From: an uncultured Oscillospiraceae bacterium
GTDB lineage: Bacteria > Bacillota > Clostridia > Oscillospirales > Oscillospiraceae
Length of the DNA stretch: 60,654 bases
Assembly: GCA_944387055.1 (NCBI GenBank)
Contig: CALXDL010000062.1
Location: 1-60,654, forward strand
Reading direction: 5' to 3'
Shown: positions 23,069 to 32,251 of the stretch, in pieces
Layout: the number at the start of each line of letters is the position of its first letter
How positions within the stretch are numbered: position 1 is the first letter of the stretch
The notes under the pieces: generated by a model
What the model was told of the DNA's origin: nothing
The model's input: only the letters and a program-made list of their open reading frames with translations
Databases searched by the model: none
Program-made: the position numbers and the translations under genes

Positions 23069-25158
23069 GCGCCCGTCCCTGCGCCGCCCTGGACCGCTTC
23101 CGCCTGCTGGCAGCGATCCTGGTGGTGGCTGTCCATACCGCCCCCCTGGCCTCCTATTCACCCGTGGGAGACCGTTACCTCACTCGGGTACTTGGGCGGG
23201 TGGCGGTCCCCTTTTTTCTGATGGTCAGCGGCTATTTCTTAGCGCAGAAGGAATGGAGACATACCAGGCGTTTCTTGAAGCGGATCGCTTTGCTGTATGT
23301 CGTCTGTGTATCCTCGTATCTGCCGCTCAATGCCTATGCCGGACAGCTGACCTCGGACTTTTTCCGCCGGTTGGTAACAGACGGGACCTTCTATCACCTA
23401 TGGTATTTCCCAGCATTGCTGCTGGGGGTCCCCATCGCTCGATGGCTCAGCCGGTCGGGAACACGGACCGCCCTGCTGCTGGCGGGCGTCCTGTATCTGC
23501 TCGGTCTGGGCGGGGACAGTTATTACGGTCTGGCTGTTAGGCTCCCTGCCCTGCAAGCAGTCTATGACGTCATTTTCCAAGTTTTCACCTATACCCGGAA
23601 CGGTCTTTTTTTCGTTCCCTTGTTCGTCCTGATGGGAGCGGCTGGGCAACGTTTTTCTCGGAAACAGTCTATTTGCGGGCTGTCCCTCTCCTTCCTGCTC
23701 ATGAGCATCGAAGCCTCCTGGCTCCACGGTCTGGGCGTGCCACGGCATGACAGCATGTACGCAGCGCTCCCGCTCGTGATGGTGTTCCTCTTTTCCCTGC
23801 TCCTGAGCATCGATCAAGGGCAGCAGCGATCGCTGCGGGACCTCTCTGCTCTGGTGTATGTGCTCCATCCCTGGTGCATCGTCCTGATACGAGGCAGCGC
23901 AGAGGTCCTGGGGCTGGATGACCTGCTGGTCCAAAACAGCCTGGGGCATTTTTGCGCTGTGCTGGCACTGAGCTTCGGGCTCTCCGCCCTGCTGCTGTCT
24001 CTGCGGCCGCGGCCCCTTCGGCCCATGGGGCGGGCCTGGCGGGAAATCGATCTGGAGGCCCTGGTCCATAACGCTGCTGTGCTGCAAAAGGCCCTCTCCC
24101 CTGATCAGAAGCTCATGGCCGTGGTAAAGGCGGATGCCTATGGTCACGGAGCGGTCCAGGTCTGCCGCCGACTATACAGGGCCGGCATCCGTGCCTTCGC
24201 AGTGGCGTGCCTTGCTGAGGGCGTGATGCTGCGCAAAGCAGGACTTCGGGGGACGATCTTGATCCTCGGGTATACGCCGCCGGAGGATACACCGCTGCTC
24301 CATCGCTGGCGTCTGACCCAGACAGTGGTGGATGCAGGACACGGCCGGGCATTGGACGCCCAGGGCCGACGCATCCAGGTGCATCTGGCTCTGGATACCG
24401 GGATGCATCGTCTGGGCATCCCAGCGGAGGAGCACGAGGCGATCGCTGCCATGTACCGTCTGTCCCATCTGCAGATCGACGGCGTGTTTTCCCATCTGAA
24501 TGTTTCAGACAGCTTGGAAGAGGCGGATGTGGCTTATACGCAGCGTCAGCTGGATACCTTTTATGACACGATCGCCTGGATGCGGGCGTCTGGATACGAT
24601 CCCGGGCGTATCCACGTCCAGGCCAGCTATGGGATCTGGGATCTCCCGCCCCAGCCCTGTGCCTATGCCCGGGCGGGCATCGCACTCTATGGGATCCGCA
24701 GCGACAGCACTCCCATCCAGCGAACGCTGGATCTGCGTCCAGTGCTGTCCCTCCGGACTCGGGTAGCTACCATTCGAGACCTGCAGCCGGGCGATACTGC
24801 CGGTTATGGCCGTGTCTACCGATGCACGAGGCCATCCCGTCTCGCCGTGGTGACCATCGGTTATGGGGATGGTCTGCCTCGGGAACTTTCCCAGCGGGGC
24901 GGCCAGGTACTGCTCCGAGGCCACCGGTGCCCTATGGTGGGCCGGATGTGTATGGATCAGCTGCTGATAGATGTCACCGATCTGGAAGATGTCTGTCCCG
25001 GCGATGTGGTAACACTGCTGGGGCGGGACGGCGGTCAGGAGATCCGAGCAGAGGAGCTGGCACAGCGATGCGGCACCATCACCAATGAGTTGCTCTCCCG
25101 GTTGGGAGCCCGGCTCCCCTTCCTTTGGACCACCTCCCCATCCCGCACCGGGCGCTAG
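23065..25158 (+). CDS. vanT: Membrane-bound serine racemase, VanT type
   Basis: 697 aa bifunctional protein. Residues 1-320 form about ten transmembrane helices of the acyltransferase-3 type (start: RFRLLAAILVVAVHTA), thought to help L-Ser uptake. Residues 325-690 are an alanine-racemase fold: AWREIDLEALVHNA, PLP lysine in AVVKADAYGHG, and the second catalytic Tyr region VGRMCMDQL. It supplies D-Ser for VanG. Last gene of the R-S-G-XY-T set; the same order is known from Clostridioides difficile. Confidence 0.94.
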   Translation: MSARPCAALDRFRLLAAILVVAVHTAPLASYSPVGDRYLTRVLGRVAVPFFLMVSGYFLAQKEWRHTRRFLKRIALLYVVCVSSYLPLNAYAGQLTSDFFRRLVTDGTFYHLWYFPALLLGVPIARWLSRSGTRTALLLAGVLYLLGLGGDSYYGLAVRLPALQAVYDVIFQVFTYTRNGLFFVPLFVLMGAAGQRFSRKQSICGLSLSFLLMSIEASWLHGLGVPRHDSMYAALPLVMVFLFSLLLSIDQGQQRSLRDLSALVYVLHPWCIVLIRGSAEVLGLDDLLVQNSLGHFCAVLALSFGLSALLLSLRPRPLRPMGRAWREIDLEALVHNAAVLQKALSPDQKLMAVVKADAYGHGAVQVCRRLYRAGIRAFAVACLAEGVMLRKAGLRGTILILGYTPPEDTPLLHRWRLTQTVVDAGHGRALDAQGRRIQVHLALDTGMHRLGIPAEEHEAIAAMYRLSHLQIDGVFSHLNVSDSLEEADVAYTQRQLDTFYDTIAWMRASGYDPGRIHVQASYGIWDLPPQPCAYARAGIALYGIRSDSTPIQRTLDLRPVLSLRTRVATIRDLQPGDTAGYGRVYRCTRPSRLAVVTIGYGDGLPRELSQRGGQVLLRGHRCPMVGRMCMDQLLIDVTDLEDVCPGDVVTLLGRDGGQEIRAEELAQRCGTITNELLSRLGARLPFLWTTSPSRTGR

Positions 25159-25173
25159 GCCTCCATGCCCCGC

Positions 25174-25509
25174 CTACGTCTCCATGAGACGGTCGGCCGC
25201 AGAAAGGACGTCCTCGAAAGAAGCGCTTTTGGGGAAGATGACGGCATCCGCTATCCGCGTCAGCCAAGATCGTTCCTCTCCATGCATGACAAGGACCCGT
25301 ATGGCAGGCCTTCGCGCCGCCGCCTCCAGAAAGCTCTGGGCCCCATCCGGGCTCAGCCGTTCCATATCCAAGATCACCAGCTGGAACGAGCGGTGTCCTG
25401 CGATCCATCCTGCGTCCCGCAGGCTGAGTGCAGATATGACCTGACAGCCAAAGACTTCGGCACGGTCCAGCAGGCGCAGCAGGTCTTCTTTCCCCAGCCC
25501 CACTGCCAA
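25174..25509 (-). CDS. Degenerate receiver-like protein
   Basis: 111 aa. Resembles a response-regulator receiver missing its first strand: LVILDMERLSPDG supplies a phosphoacceptor-like Asp, IRVLVMHGEE the alpha4-beta4 part and VIFPKSASFEDVL a conserved Lys-Ser. The N-terminal acidic pair is absent. The only start is TTG just after a stop codon and without a Shine-Dalgarno, and the other frame reads on upstream, so a small deletion or frameshift may have removed the real 5' end. Convergent with vanT. Likely a decayed gene. Confidence 0.45.
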   Translation of the reverse strand: MAVGLGKEDLLRLLDRAEVFGCQVISALSLRDAGWIAGHRSFQLVILDMERLSPDGAQSFLEAAARRPAIRVLVMHGEERSWLTRIADAVIFPKSASFEDVLSAADRLMET

Positions 25510-25787
25510 GATGTTTTACCGTCCACGCGGCGTACTCCTTTCTCTGCCCACGATCCAAGGAGATCCTCTCGGTCCCTGCCACCATACGGCCCCCCACGTT
25601 CTCCGGGGACGCGAGGTCCTGTACCCTTGCTTTGCCGGCTTGAAGATGGCGCTGTCTGTCATAGGCTATCCGCTGCCCAGGCAGGCGGCGCTGTCTTTGT
25701 AACGGCCGGCGCTGTCTGGGCGGCCCACATCGCTAATGGCAGAAGTCTCCCACTGTCTGGGCCGCCTCCGCAAAGATGCGCCCACGA
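25510..25787. other. Gap with no supported gene
   Basis: About 280 bp between the degenerate receiver and the IreB-like gene. Open frames here lack ribosome sites and are arginine/proline-rich. I see no hairpin with a T-run. Confidence 0.5.
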
Positions 25788-26003
25788 TCACAGGCCCGAT
25801 CCTCCATCTTCTTCCAGATACTTGCGGATCTTGCCGGTATCGAGTCCCCTGATCTTCATCCTGGCGTTGTTCCTGCAAGTGATATAGGCGTCGTTCCCCG
25901 TGCGGAGGTACCCGGAAAGCTGGGCATATGGGTCGAATCCCGCCTCGCGGAGAGCGCCTACGATCTCCTCCATTTTCTCCAGGAACAGTTTCTCACTGTG
26001 CAT
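25788..26003 (-). CDS. IreB-like small regulatory protein
   Basis: 71 aa, start fixed by GAGGAGG 6 bases upstream. The segment AQLSGYLRTGNDAYITCRNNAR matches the core of the IreB/UPF0297 family (GYxxSGDPAYxxxxNNAR), a substrate of the PASTA kinase IreK that tunes cephalosporin resistance in enterococci. Shorter than the usual ~88 aa at the N-terminus. Normally next to ruvX; here it is alone beside the van cluster, so a second, diverged copy is likely. Confidence 0.75.
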   Translation of the reverse strand: MHSEKLFLEKMEEIVGALREAGFDPYAQLSGYLRTGNDAYITCRNNARMKIRGLDTGKIRKYLEEDGGSGL

Positions 26004-26160
26004 ATCGATCCTCCTCGATGCTTGAAAGCTCTCATCCATATCTCATCCAGATGGCAGGGGCTCCTCCAGCCCCTGTCATCTCCCGGCAGCCCCTCTGTCC
26101 CTCCAGACGGCCGCACCGGAAAGCTGTGCAGTCCGGTACACCGCCTCCGCAGGGGCATTG

Positions 26161-27966
26161 TCATTCGAACTGGCTGTAATACAGCGCTGCATAGGCCCCC
26201 TGCTTGGCCAGCAAGGTCTTGTGGTCCCCCTGCTCGATGATGTTGCCTTGCTCCATGAAGAGGATGTTGTCCGCATCCCGGATCGTAGAGAGCCGGTGGG
26301 CGATGACGAAACTGGTACGGCCTCGCATCAGCTCCTTCATGGCCTTGCCGATCTCCGCCTCCGTACGGGTATCCACACTGGAGGTCGCCTCGTCCAGGAT
26401 CAGGATGGGCGGGTCGCACAAAAACACCCGCGCGATGGTCAGCAGCTGCCGCTGCCCGGCAGAGAGGTTTGCCGCCTCATTGTCCAGCATCGTGTCATAG
26501 CCTTTCGGCATGGTGCGGATGAAGTAGTCCACCTTGGCCGCCTTGGCGGCCGCTACGATCTCCTCCCGAGTGGCATCCGGGCGGCCATAGGCGATGTTCT
26601 CCGCTATCGTCCCGCCGAAGAGCCAGGTGTCCTGGAGGACCATGCCGAAGTTGCGGCGCAGGCTGTTGCGGCTCATCTGCGCAGTATCGACACCATCCAC
26701 GGTGATCCGGCCGCTATCGACTTCATAAAACCGCATGAGCAGATTGATGAGGGTGGTCTTGCCGGCGCCGGTAGAGCCCACCACTGCGATCTTCTGCCCC
26801 GGCGTGGCGGTGAAGCTGATGTCTTTCATCAGCAGGCGGTCCGGGTCATAGCCGAAGCTGACGTGCTGGAACGCGATCTCCCCACAGGCCCGCTCCAGCA
26901 CCGCAGGCTGGGCCGGGTCGGGGCGCTCCTCTTCCTCATCCAGCAGCTGGAAGGTCCGCTCAGCGGAGGCCAGGGCGGCCTGGAGGGAGTTGATCATATA
27001 GGAGGCCTCTGTGAGAGGTTCTGCGGTCTGGTTGACATATTGGAAAAATGCCTGGACCACGCCCACCGTCATGGTGCCGTTGAGCATAGCCCGCCCGGCG
27101 ATGACGGCGATGACGACCTGAGCCAGCCGGGTGAGCAGACGGATCAGAGGGTTGACGCAGTTGGTGAGGAAGTCCGCCTTTTGGTTTGCAAGGCGGTTGG
27201 CCTCAGCGGCCTGGGACACTTTGCGGATGCTCTCCGCTTCATGGTTATAGGCTTTGATGACATCACGGCCGTTGTAATACTCTTCCACGATGCCTGTGAG
27301 CACACCGATGGTCTCTTGGCGCTCTGCAGCGCAGCGCAGATTCTTACGGGCCACGATGTTGGTGACCACCATGCTGATCGCCATGAACACCAGGAATAGG
27401 CAGGTCAGGGGCACGCTGTAATAGAGCATGATGACCAGAGAGCCGATGATGGTGCCGATGGCCACGATAAGCTTGAGCAGGCCCGTCTGCAGGGTCTCGG
27501 ATATCTTATCCAAGTCGCTGGTGACCCGGCTGAGGATCTCACCGGCCAGATTCTGGTCAAAGAACCGCAGAGGCAGCCGGTCCAGCTTCCGGGCCACCTG
27601 GCTGCGCAGTTCCAACACCAGGCTCTCGGCCACGCTGGCCATCAGATAGGATTGGAGATAGTAGAACAGCCAAGTGAACAGGTACTGGATGGTGAGCTGG
27701 ATCAGTTCCCGGCCAATGGCGCCGGTGACAGAGAAGGGGGTCCCCGCATCCCAGGCCGCCTGGACGCTCTGCCACAGATGGTCGATGACGATGGCGCTGT
27801 ACATGGGGTTCCAGATGCTCAGCGCCACGTAGATGACGATGGATACCGCCACCACGCTCAGACGGATCCGCTGGCCGTGGAGCTGGCTGAACAGCCGGAC
27901 CACGGTGCTTCGAGTGTCCTGAGCCACCTGGTGCTCAAGGCCGGCGAATTTCTTTTTGGGACTCAT
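26161..27966 (-). CDS. ABC exporter subunit 2 (catalytically competent)
   Basis: 601 aa half-transporter: six transmembrane helices (about 35-330) fused to an ATPase domain. Walker A GSTGAGKTT, signature LSAGQ, Walker B ILILDEATSSVD with the catalytic Glu, H-loop IAHRLST. Begins at an ATGA overlap with the first subunit. With the first subunit, whose Walker B lacks the Glu, it forms a heterodimeric exporter of the BmrCD/TM287-288 kind. A frequent substrate class for such pairs is drugs or lipids; the MarR gene upstream agrees with multidrug export. Confidence 0.93.
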   Translation of the reverse strand: MSPKKKFAGLEHQVAQDTRSTVVRLFSQLHGQRIRLSVVAVSIVIYVALSIWNPMYSAIVIDHLWQSVQAAWDAGTPFSVTGAIGRELIQLTIQYLFTWLFYYLQSYLMASVAESLVLELRSQVARKLDRLPLRFFDQNLAGEILSRVTSDLDKISETLQTGLLKLIVAIGTIIGSLVIMLYYSVPLTCLFLVFMAISMVVTNIVARKNLRCAAERQETIGVLTGIVEEYYNGRDVIKAYNHEAESIRKVSQAAEANRLANQKADFLTNCVNPLIRLLTRLAQVVIAVIAGRAMLNGTMTVGVVQAFFQYVNQTAEPLTEASYMINSLQAALASAERTFQLLDEEEERPDPAQPAVLERACGEIAFQHVSFGYDPDRLLMKDISFTATPGQKIAVVGSTGAGKTTLINLLMRFYEVDSGRITVDGVDTAQMSRNSLRRNFGMVLQDTWLFGGTIAENIAYGRPDATREEIVAAAKAAKVDYFIRTMPKGYDTMLDNEAANLSAGQRQLLTIARVFLCDPPILILDEATSSVDTRTEAEIGKAMKELMRGRTSFVIAHRLSTIRDADNILFMEQGNIIEQGDHKTLLAKQGAYAALYYSQFE

Positions 27967-29696
27967 GCTTCTTGTGCCTCCTTCGTCTGGGATCGATAGA
28001 TCTCCTGGTAGACCTGGCAAGATGCCATCAGATCCTCGTGGGTACCGATGCCAGCCATGCGGCCCTCATGGAGGACGACGATCCGATCAGCATGGCGGAT
28101 GGAGCTGACCCGCTGAGCGATGATGAGCACCGCCGCGTCTCTCGTCTCCGCGGCCAGCGCTTTCCGCAGGGCCGCGTCCGTCTTGAAGTCCAAGGCGGAG
28201 AAACTATCGTCAAAGATGTAGAGTTCCGGTCTTTTCACCAGGGCTCTGGCAATAGACAGCCGCTGCTTCTGGCCGCCGGAGAAGTTGGTGCCGCCCTGGG
28301 CCACATGGGAATCCAGGCCCTCTGGCAGAGAGCGGATGAAATCCCCGGCCTGAGCCACGTCGGCGGCGTGCATCAGCTCCTCCTGCGTGGCGTCTGGACG
28401 GCTGTAGCGCAGGTTCTCTGCGATCGTACCGGAGAACAGCCACGCTTTCTGCTGTACATAGGCCAGGTGGTCCCGGAGGCCCTCCTGCGTCATGTCCCGG
28501 ATATCCGTGCCGTTGAGCTCGATGGCGCCGTCGGTCACATCGTGGAACCGGAGGATCAGAGAGGCCACGGTGGATTTCCCGCTGCCAGTGCCGCCGATGA
28601 TAGCAGTGGTCTCGCCCCGGCGGCAGACGAAGTCCAGGTGGCTCAGCGTGTCCTCTTCCGCATCTTGGAACCGGAAGGACACGTCTCGGAACGCCAGCAC
28701 CTCAGGTCCCCCATGGTCCTCCTCAGGGTCCTGGGCCACCAGGTCCACGATCTCCGGCGTGTGGTCCAGCACCAAGCGGACCCGCTCGCAGCATTCCAGC
28801 GCACGGGGCAGGGTCAAGATGACCATCTGGGCCATCATCAGGAAGAACAGCATCATCATGGCATATTCGATAACGGCAGTGATATCCCCAATCTGGAGAC
28901 CGCCAGTGCTGATGTGTCCGCCGCTGAGCCAGTAGACGACGACTACGAAGAAGTTGATGCAGAAAAAGGACAGGCCGTCCAGATCAGCGAAGAGCCGGTT
29001 GGCCTTGATAGAGGTTGCGGCATAGTCCGAGAAAGCGGAGATCATGCGCGCCTCTTCTCGTGTTTCGTTGTTGAAAGCCCGCACCACCCGGACGCCCGTG
29101 AGGTTCTCCAACAGCACAGTGCTCAGCCGGTCCAGCAGCTTTTGGAGCCTGCGGAACAGCGGGGACGCGCTGCGCATGATGAAAAATGCCAGCAGCAGCA
29201 CGATGACGACCACGCACAGCAAAATCATTCCCATCTGCGTATCCAGGCCGAAGGTCAGCACCAGTGCCAGGATGCAGATGAGGGGTACAGGGATGACCAT
29301 CTGGATGGTGCTGGTCAGGGCGAACTGGATGGCAGTGATATCCGAGATGGTGCGTGTAGTGATGGAGGCGGTGCCGAACTGCCGGAAGTCGTAGACTGAC
29401 AGCTTCAAAGACTTAGCATAAACGGCTTCCCGCATGTCCTTGCCTACTCGGGCGGAGAGGGCGGCGCAGGTATAGCCGCCCAAAATGGCACATCCTCCGG
29501 CCAGGACTGAGATCGCTGCCATCTGGAGCCCGGTGCGGACGATGGCGTCAAAGCTCGCGCCGGAGGTGCCGTCGTTGAGCATCTCCGCCACCAGTGTGGG
29601 GATGAACAATGCACCTGCCACATCCACGATCAGCAAAACGATCGTCACGGCGCACAGCTTCCAATGAGGTCTCAAAAATCGTAAGATCAGGCCCAT
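27963..29696 (-). CDS. ABC exporter subunit 1 (degenerate ATPase site)
   Basis: 577 aa half-transporter with six transmembrane helices and an ATPase domain: Walker A GGTGSGKST, signature FSGGQ, Walker B LYIFDDSFSALD, where Asp replaces the catalytic Glu, and the H-loop is IAQRVSS (Gln for His). These are the marks of the non-catalytic half of heterodimeric exporters. Start placed at the ATG (MGLILRFL) after AAAGGAAG; an upstream extension in frame has no ribosome site. A hairpin terminator lies between it and marR. Confidence 0.92.
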   Translation of the reverse strand: MGLILRFLRPHWKLCAVTIVLLIVDVAGALFIPTLVAEMLNDGTSGASFDAIVRTGLQMAAISVLAGGCAILGGYTCAALSARVGKDMREAVYAKSLKLSVYDFRQFGTASITTRTISDITAIQFALTSTIQMVIPVPLICILALVLTFGLDTQMGMILLCVVVIVLLLAFFIMRSASPLFRRLQKLLDRLSTVLLENLTGVRVVRAFNNETREEARMISAFSDYAATSIKANRLFADLDGLSFFCINFFVVVVYWLSGGHISTGGLQIGDITAVIEYAMMMLFFLMMAQMVILTLPRALECCERVRLVLDHTPEIVDLVAQDPEEDHGGPEVLAFRDVSFRFQDAEEDTLSHLDFVCRRGETTAIIGGTGSGKSTVASLILRFHDVTDGAIELNGTDIRDMTQEGLRDHLAYVQQKAWLFSGTIAENLRYSRPDATQEELMHAADVAQAGDFIRSLPEGLDSHVAQGGTNFSGGQKQRLSIARALVKRPELYIFDDSFSALDFKTDAALRKALAAETRDAAVLIIAQRVSSIRHADRIVVLHEGRMAGIGTHEDLMASCQVYQEIYRSQTKEAQEA

Positions 29697-29827
29697 ATCA
29701 TGTTGCTTCCTTTCTTCCAAGATCGAATGTCTGCGCCTTTCCCCAACTTGGGGCAGGCCACGGTGGTCTCCTTCCACTCCCTTTTGGCGGCGGGCGGTCC
29801 ATAACGTATCCTCTCCTTTCGAACATA

Positions 29828-29867
29828 GAAAAAGCGCGCCCGGTCAAACGATCTTGACCGAGCGCAC
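29828..29867 (-). terminator. Hairpin between marR and the ABC genes
   Basis: GCGCGCCCGGTCAA (29834-29847) and TTGACCGAGCGCAC (29854-29867) pair over 14 bp with two G-U wobbles; on the minus strand TTTTTC follows. A terminator or attenuator that would reduce readthrough from marR into the exporter genes. Confidence 0.8.
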
Positions 29868-29887
29868 TCGACATCTTCTCTGACTCG

Positions 29888-29903
29888 TGTGATTGCGATC
29901 ACA
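29888..29903. promoter_or_regulatory. Perfect CRP-type palindrome before the ABC exporter
   Basis: TGTGATTGCGATCACA has the exact TGTGA-N6-TCACA pattern. It lies between marR and the ABC genes. Unlike the three boxes at 5.9-11.2 kb (N5) its spacer is 6 bp and no -10 box follows at 21 bp. Confidence 0.5.
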
Positions 29904-29935
29904 AGCCCTCCGATGAGCAGATATCCAATTTTTCC

Positions 29936-30376
29936 TTACTGCTGCAGCGATCGGCGCAGTGCCGCGCTGAATTTTCGGAGCAAATGGGGAAGCGCGATCT
30001 GTTCCTCCTCGTCCAAAGTCTGCCAGGCCTGTTCTTCCAATGCTCTGGTCTGGACGATATAGGTCTCCACAAAGCGTGTCCCCGCGTCTGTCAGGCTCGC
30101 CCGCTTGCTCCGCTGGTCGTTCTCGAAGGGCTCCAGCTTCACGAGACCCTTTCTCACCAGCAGCTTGAAAGCGGAGTTCAAGGTCTGCCGGCTCAGGCAG
30201 AGCTGCTCACTGATCTCTCGCTGGGTCGCCACGCCTTCATGGATCAATACCAACGCCCAGTATTCCGTTCCCGACAGGCCGCAGGACTTGGCCAGCAGGC
30301 CATAGACGGAATCGAATTCCATCGATGCGTCCCGGAACGCATCCAGGTGTGGGATCTGTCGTTTGTCCGGCGGCAT
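29936..30376 (-). CDS. MarR-family transcription regulator of the ABC exporter
   Basis: 146 aa winged-helix repressor: TQREISEQLCLSRQTLNSAF is the HTH and ENDQRSKRASLTDAG the wing. Start at the ATG 9 bases after GGGAGG; an earlier ATG overlaps that site. A consensus promoter with a palindrome on the start side lies just upstream, so it probably represses itself and, when a ligand binds, lets the downstream exporter be made. Confidence 0.9.
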   Translation of the reverse strand: MPPDKRQIPHLDAFRDASMEFDSVYGLLAKSCGLSGTEYWALVLIHEGVATQREISEQLCLSRQTLNSAFKLLVRKGLVKLEPFENDQRSKRASLTDAGTRFVETYIVQTRALEEQAWQTLDEEEQIALPHLLRKFSAALRRSLQQ

Positions 30377-30418
30377 CTGCGTGCGCCTCCCATCCATCCG
30401 ATCTCATATATTCCCGTT

Positions 30419-30461
30419 TCGGACTATCCGAGATAATACTATATCCATCTGTGGATGTCAA
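30419..30461 (-). promoter_or_regulatory. Promoter and operator of the marR-ABC operon
   Basis: Minus strand TTGACA (30456-30461), 17 bp, TATTAT (30433-30438); TCGGATAGTCCGA (30419-30431), a perfect palindrome with a 3-bp centre, begins at the -10 and covers the transcription start. Confidence 0.85.
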
Positions 30462-30479
30462 TCCCCTCTGTCCATGATT

Positions 30480-30824
30480 ACGGGTGGGATCCTGCATGAA
30501 ATATCCTGCCGTTTCCCTCCTATATCACAGCACTTTGCCACCTTCGCTCCGCTCATGCACGGTCCCGAAATATCTCGTTCCATAAAGCGCAGGCCCCTGT
30601 TCCTCGGTCCAGATCCACCGACTGCCTGATCGTTCCCGCTCCAGCAGTGCTCGGGATGCTCCGAACATCTCGTTTCCCCTGTCCTCCTCTTCTTGCTGAC
30701 AGGAACTAGCTATCCAGCGTCCACACCGCCGACTGCACAGAAGCCGCCGGCCCTGTTCTGCAACACAGGACCGACACGGCAGGGCACGCTGCGGGATGGA
30801 TGCTCATACAGGCATCTCCGCAGG
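30480..30824 (-). other. Intergenic region downstream of the flippase
   Basis: No gene supported. One imperfect hairpin, GCCGGCCCTGT (30746-30756) with ACAGGACCGAC (30765-30775), may end the flavodoxin-EFR1-flippase transcript although it lacks a U-run. Confidence 0.4.
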
Positions 30825-32207
30825 TCAGATCACTTTTTTGACCGCACTCCACAGCGGTCTGCGCCCGATCGCTGCGACTGCCAGGAAGCACAGGCCGGAC
30901 CACAGCGGCCACAGGGGGGCATCTCCCTCGATCAAGAGGCACTGGAGGCCCAGCAGCAGGGCGCTAATCAGAGTCTTCGGGATATCCCAGGAGATGCGGA
31001 GCATGGAGCGGGTGTGGATGGCCCGTACGGCGAAGATCAAGAGATAGCTCAGCAGCGTGGAGATGGCCGCCCCCATGGCCCCCCAGAGCTGGATCAAGAA
31101 GAAATTCCCCACCAGATTCGCCGCCGCCCCCAGCATGGTGGTGGTCAGAGTAGCGGCACTGCGTTGTTCCACCATGTACACGGAGGAGAAAAAGGAGCCC
31201 AGGCAGGCAAACGCAGTGGCCAGCGTGAGGACCGGTACGTACCGCCACGCCTCGTAATATGTTGGTGCCGCCAGCAGGCGGGTGGATACCTGCGCGGTCA
31301 GGATGACCCCGGAGGCTACCACGAAGGCAACGGCGGAATAAGTGGCGTACACATTGGAAAAAAACCGCTCTTTCTCCGCCCGGGGCTGCTCCGCCAGGGC
31401 AGAGAGCTGCCAGGCGGAGGTAAAGATATTCGCGATCGTCAACAGTACAGTGGGGATCTTGTTGGACACCGCATAGATCCCGGTGGCAGCGTTCCCGACC
31501 AACAGCGCGATGAGATAGCGGTCTGAGATGTTGATGATCCAACCGCAGAGATTGGTGGGGACCAGGGGCGCACTGTACCGGAGCATCCGCACCGTGTCCC
31601 GGCGGGACACGGCGGACAGGCGAAGATATCGCCATTGCCGGGCCCTGCAGAACACGAAAGCAGTGGTGATCCCGTCAGAGAACACATTGGCCAGCACAGA
31701 GCCGGTGACTCCCATGGGGAATACCGCCAGCAGCAGGATATTGAAGAGGATGGTCAAGACGGTGCGGAGGATGCCGTCCAGCGCGAAGAGTCGGACATGT
31801 CCCATGGTCCTTGCAAATTGGTTGCAGACGGAATGGATGTTCGCCGCCAACACGTAGAGGAGCACCAGCCAAAGATGGCTGGAAAGGAACGAGATCCGCT
31901 CCAGCAGCGGAGACACCGAGAGCAGCAGGAGATATCCGGTCAACGTGACAAGCACCCCGGTGGTGAAGACACCGCTCTTGTCACTGCTCCTCTCCAGCCC
32001 GTACCGGATCACCGCATTGGCGATCCCCACAGAGGCGATGGGGATGATGAGGTTGCCCGTCTGGAGCAGCAGGTCTGTCACACCATATTCCGCACTGGTG
32101 AGGACACGGGTATAAAAGGGCGTCAGCAGGAAGGTCAGGAACCTGGCTCCGAAGGTACTGATCCCGAATAGTGCGGTGTTAGAGATGAGTTTCTTGTATG
32201 GATCCAT
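30825..32207 (-). CDS. Polysaccharide flippase, Wzx/MATE-like
   Basis: 460 aa with 12-14 predicted transmembrane helices; the start (KLISNTALFGISTFGARFLTFLLTPFYTRVL) is typical of O-antigen/teichoic acid flippases that move lipid-linked glycans across the membrane. GGAGG precedes the ATG by 4 bases. It lies 44 bp after the EFR1 gene in the same direction, so it is probably co-transcribed. No glycosyltransferases are nearby, which is unusual for a Wzx. Confidence 0.85.
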   Translation of the reverse strand: MDPYKKLISNTALFGISTFGARFLTFLLTPFYTRVLTSAEYGVTDLLLQTGNLIIPIASVGIANAVIRYGLERSSDKSGVFTTGVLVTLTGYLLLLSVSPLLERISFLSSHLWLVLLYVLAANIHSVCNQFARTMGHVRLFALDGILRTVLTILFNILLLAVFPMGVTGSVLANVFSDGITTAFVFCRARQWRYLRLSAVSRRDTVRMLRYSAPLVPTNLCGWIINISDRYLIALLVGNAATGIYAVSNKIPTVLLTIANIFTSAWQLSALAEQPRAEKERFFSNVYATYSAVAFVVASGVILTAQVSTRLLAAPTYYEAWRYVPVLTLATAFACLGSFFSSVYMVEQRSAATLTTTMLGAAANLVGNFFLIQLWGAMGAAISTLLSYLLIFAVRAIHTRSMLRISWDIPKTLISALLLGLQCLLIEGDAPLWPLWSGLCFLAVAAIGRRPLWSAVKKVI

Positions 32208-32251
32208 GGCCCCTCCTCAAAACAGTCTCGCCGCAGGCCAGGACGGGTATC

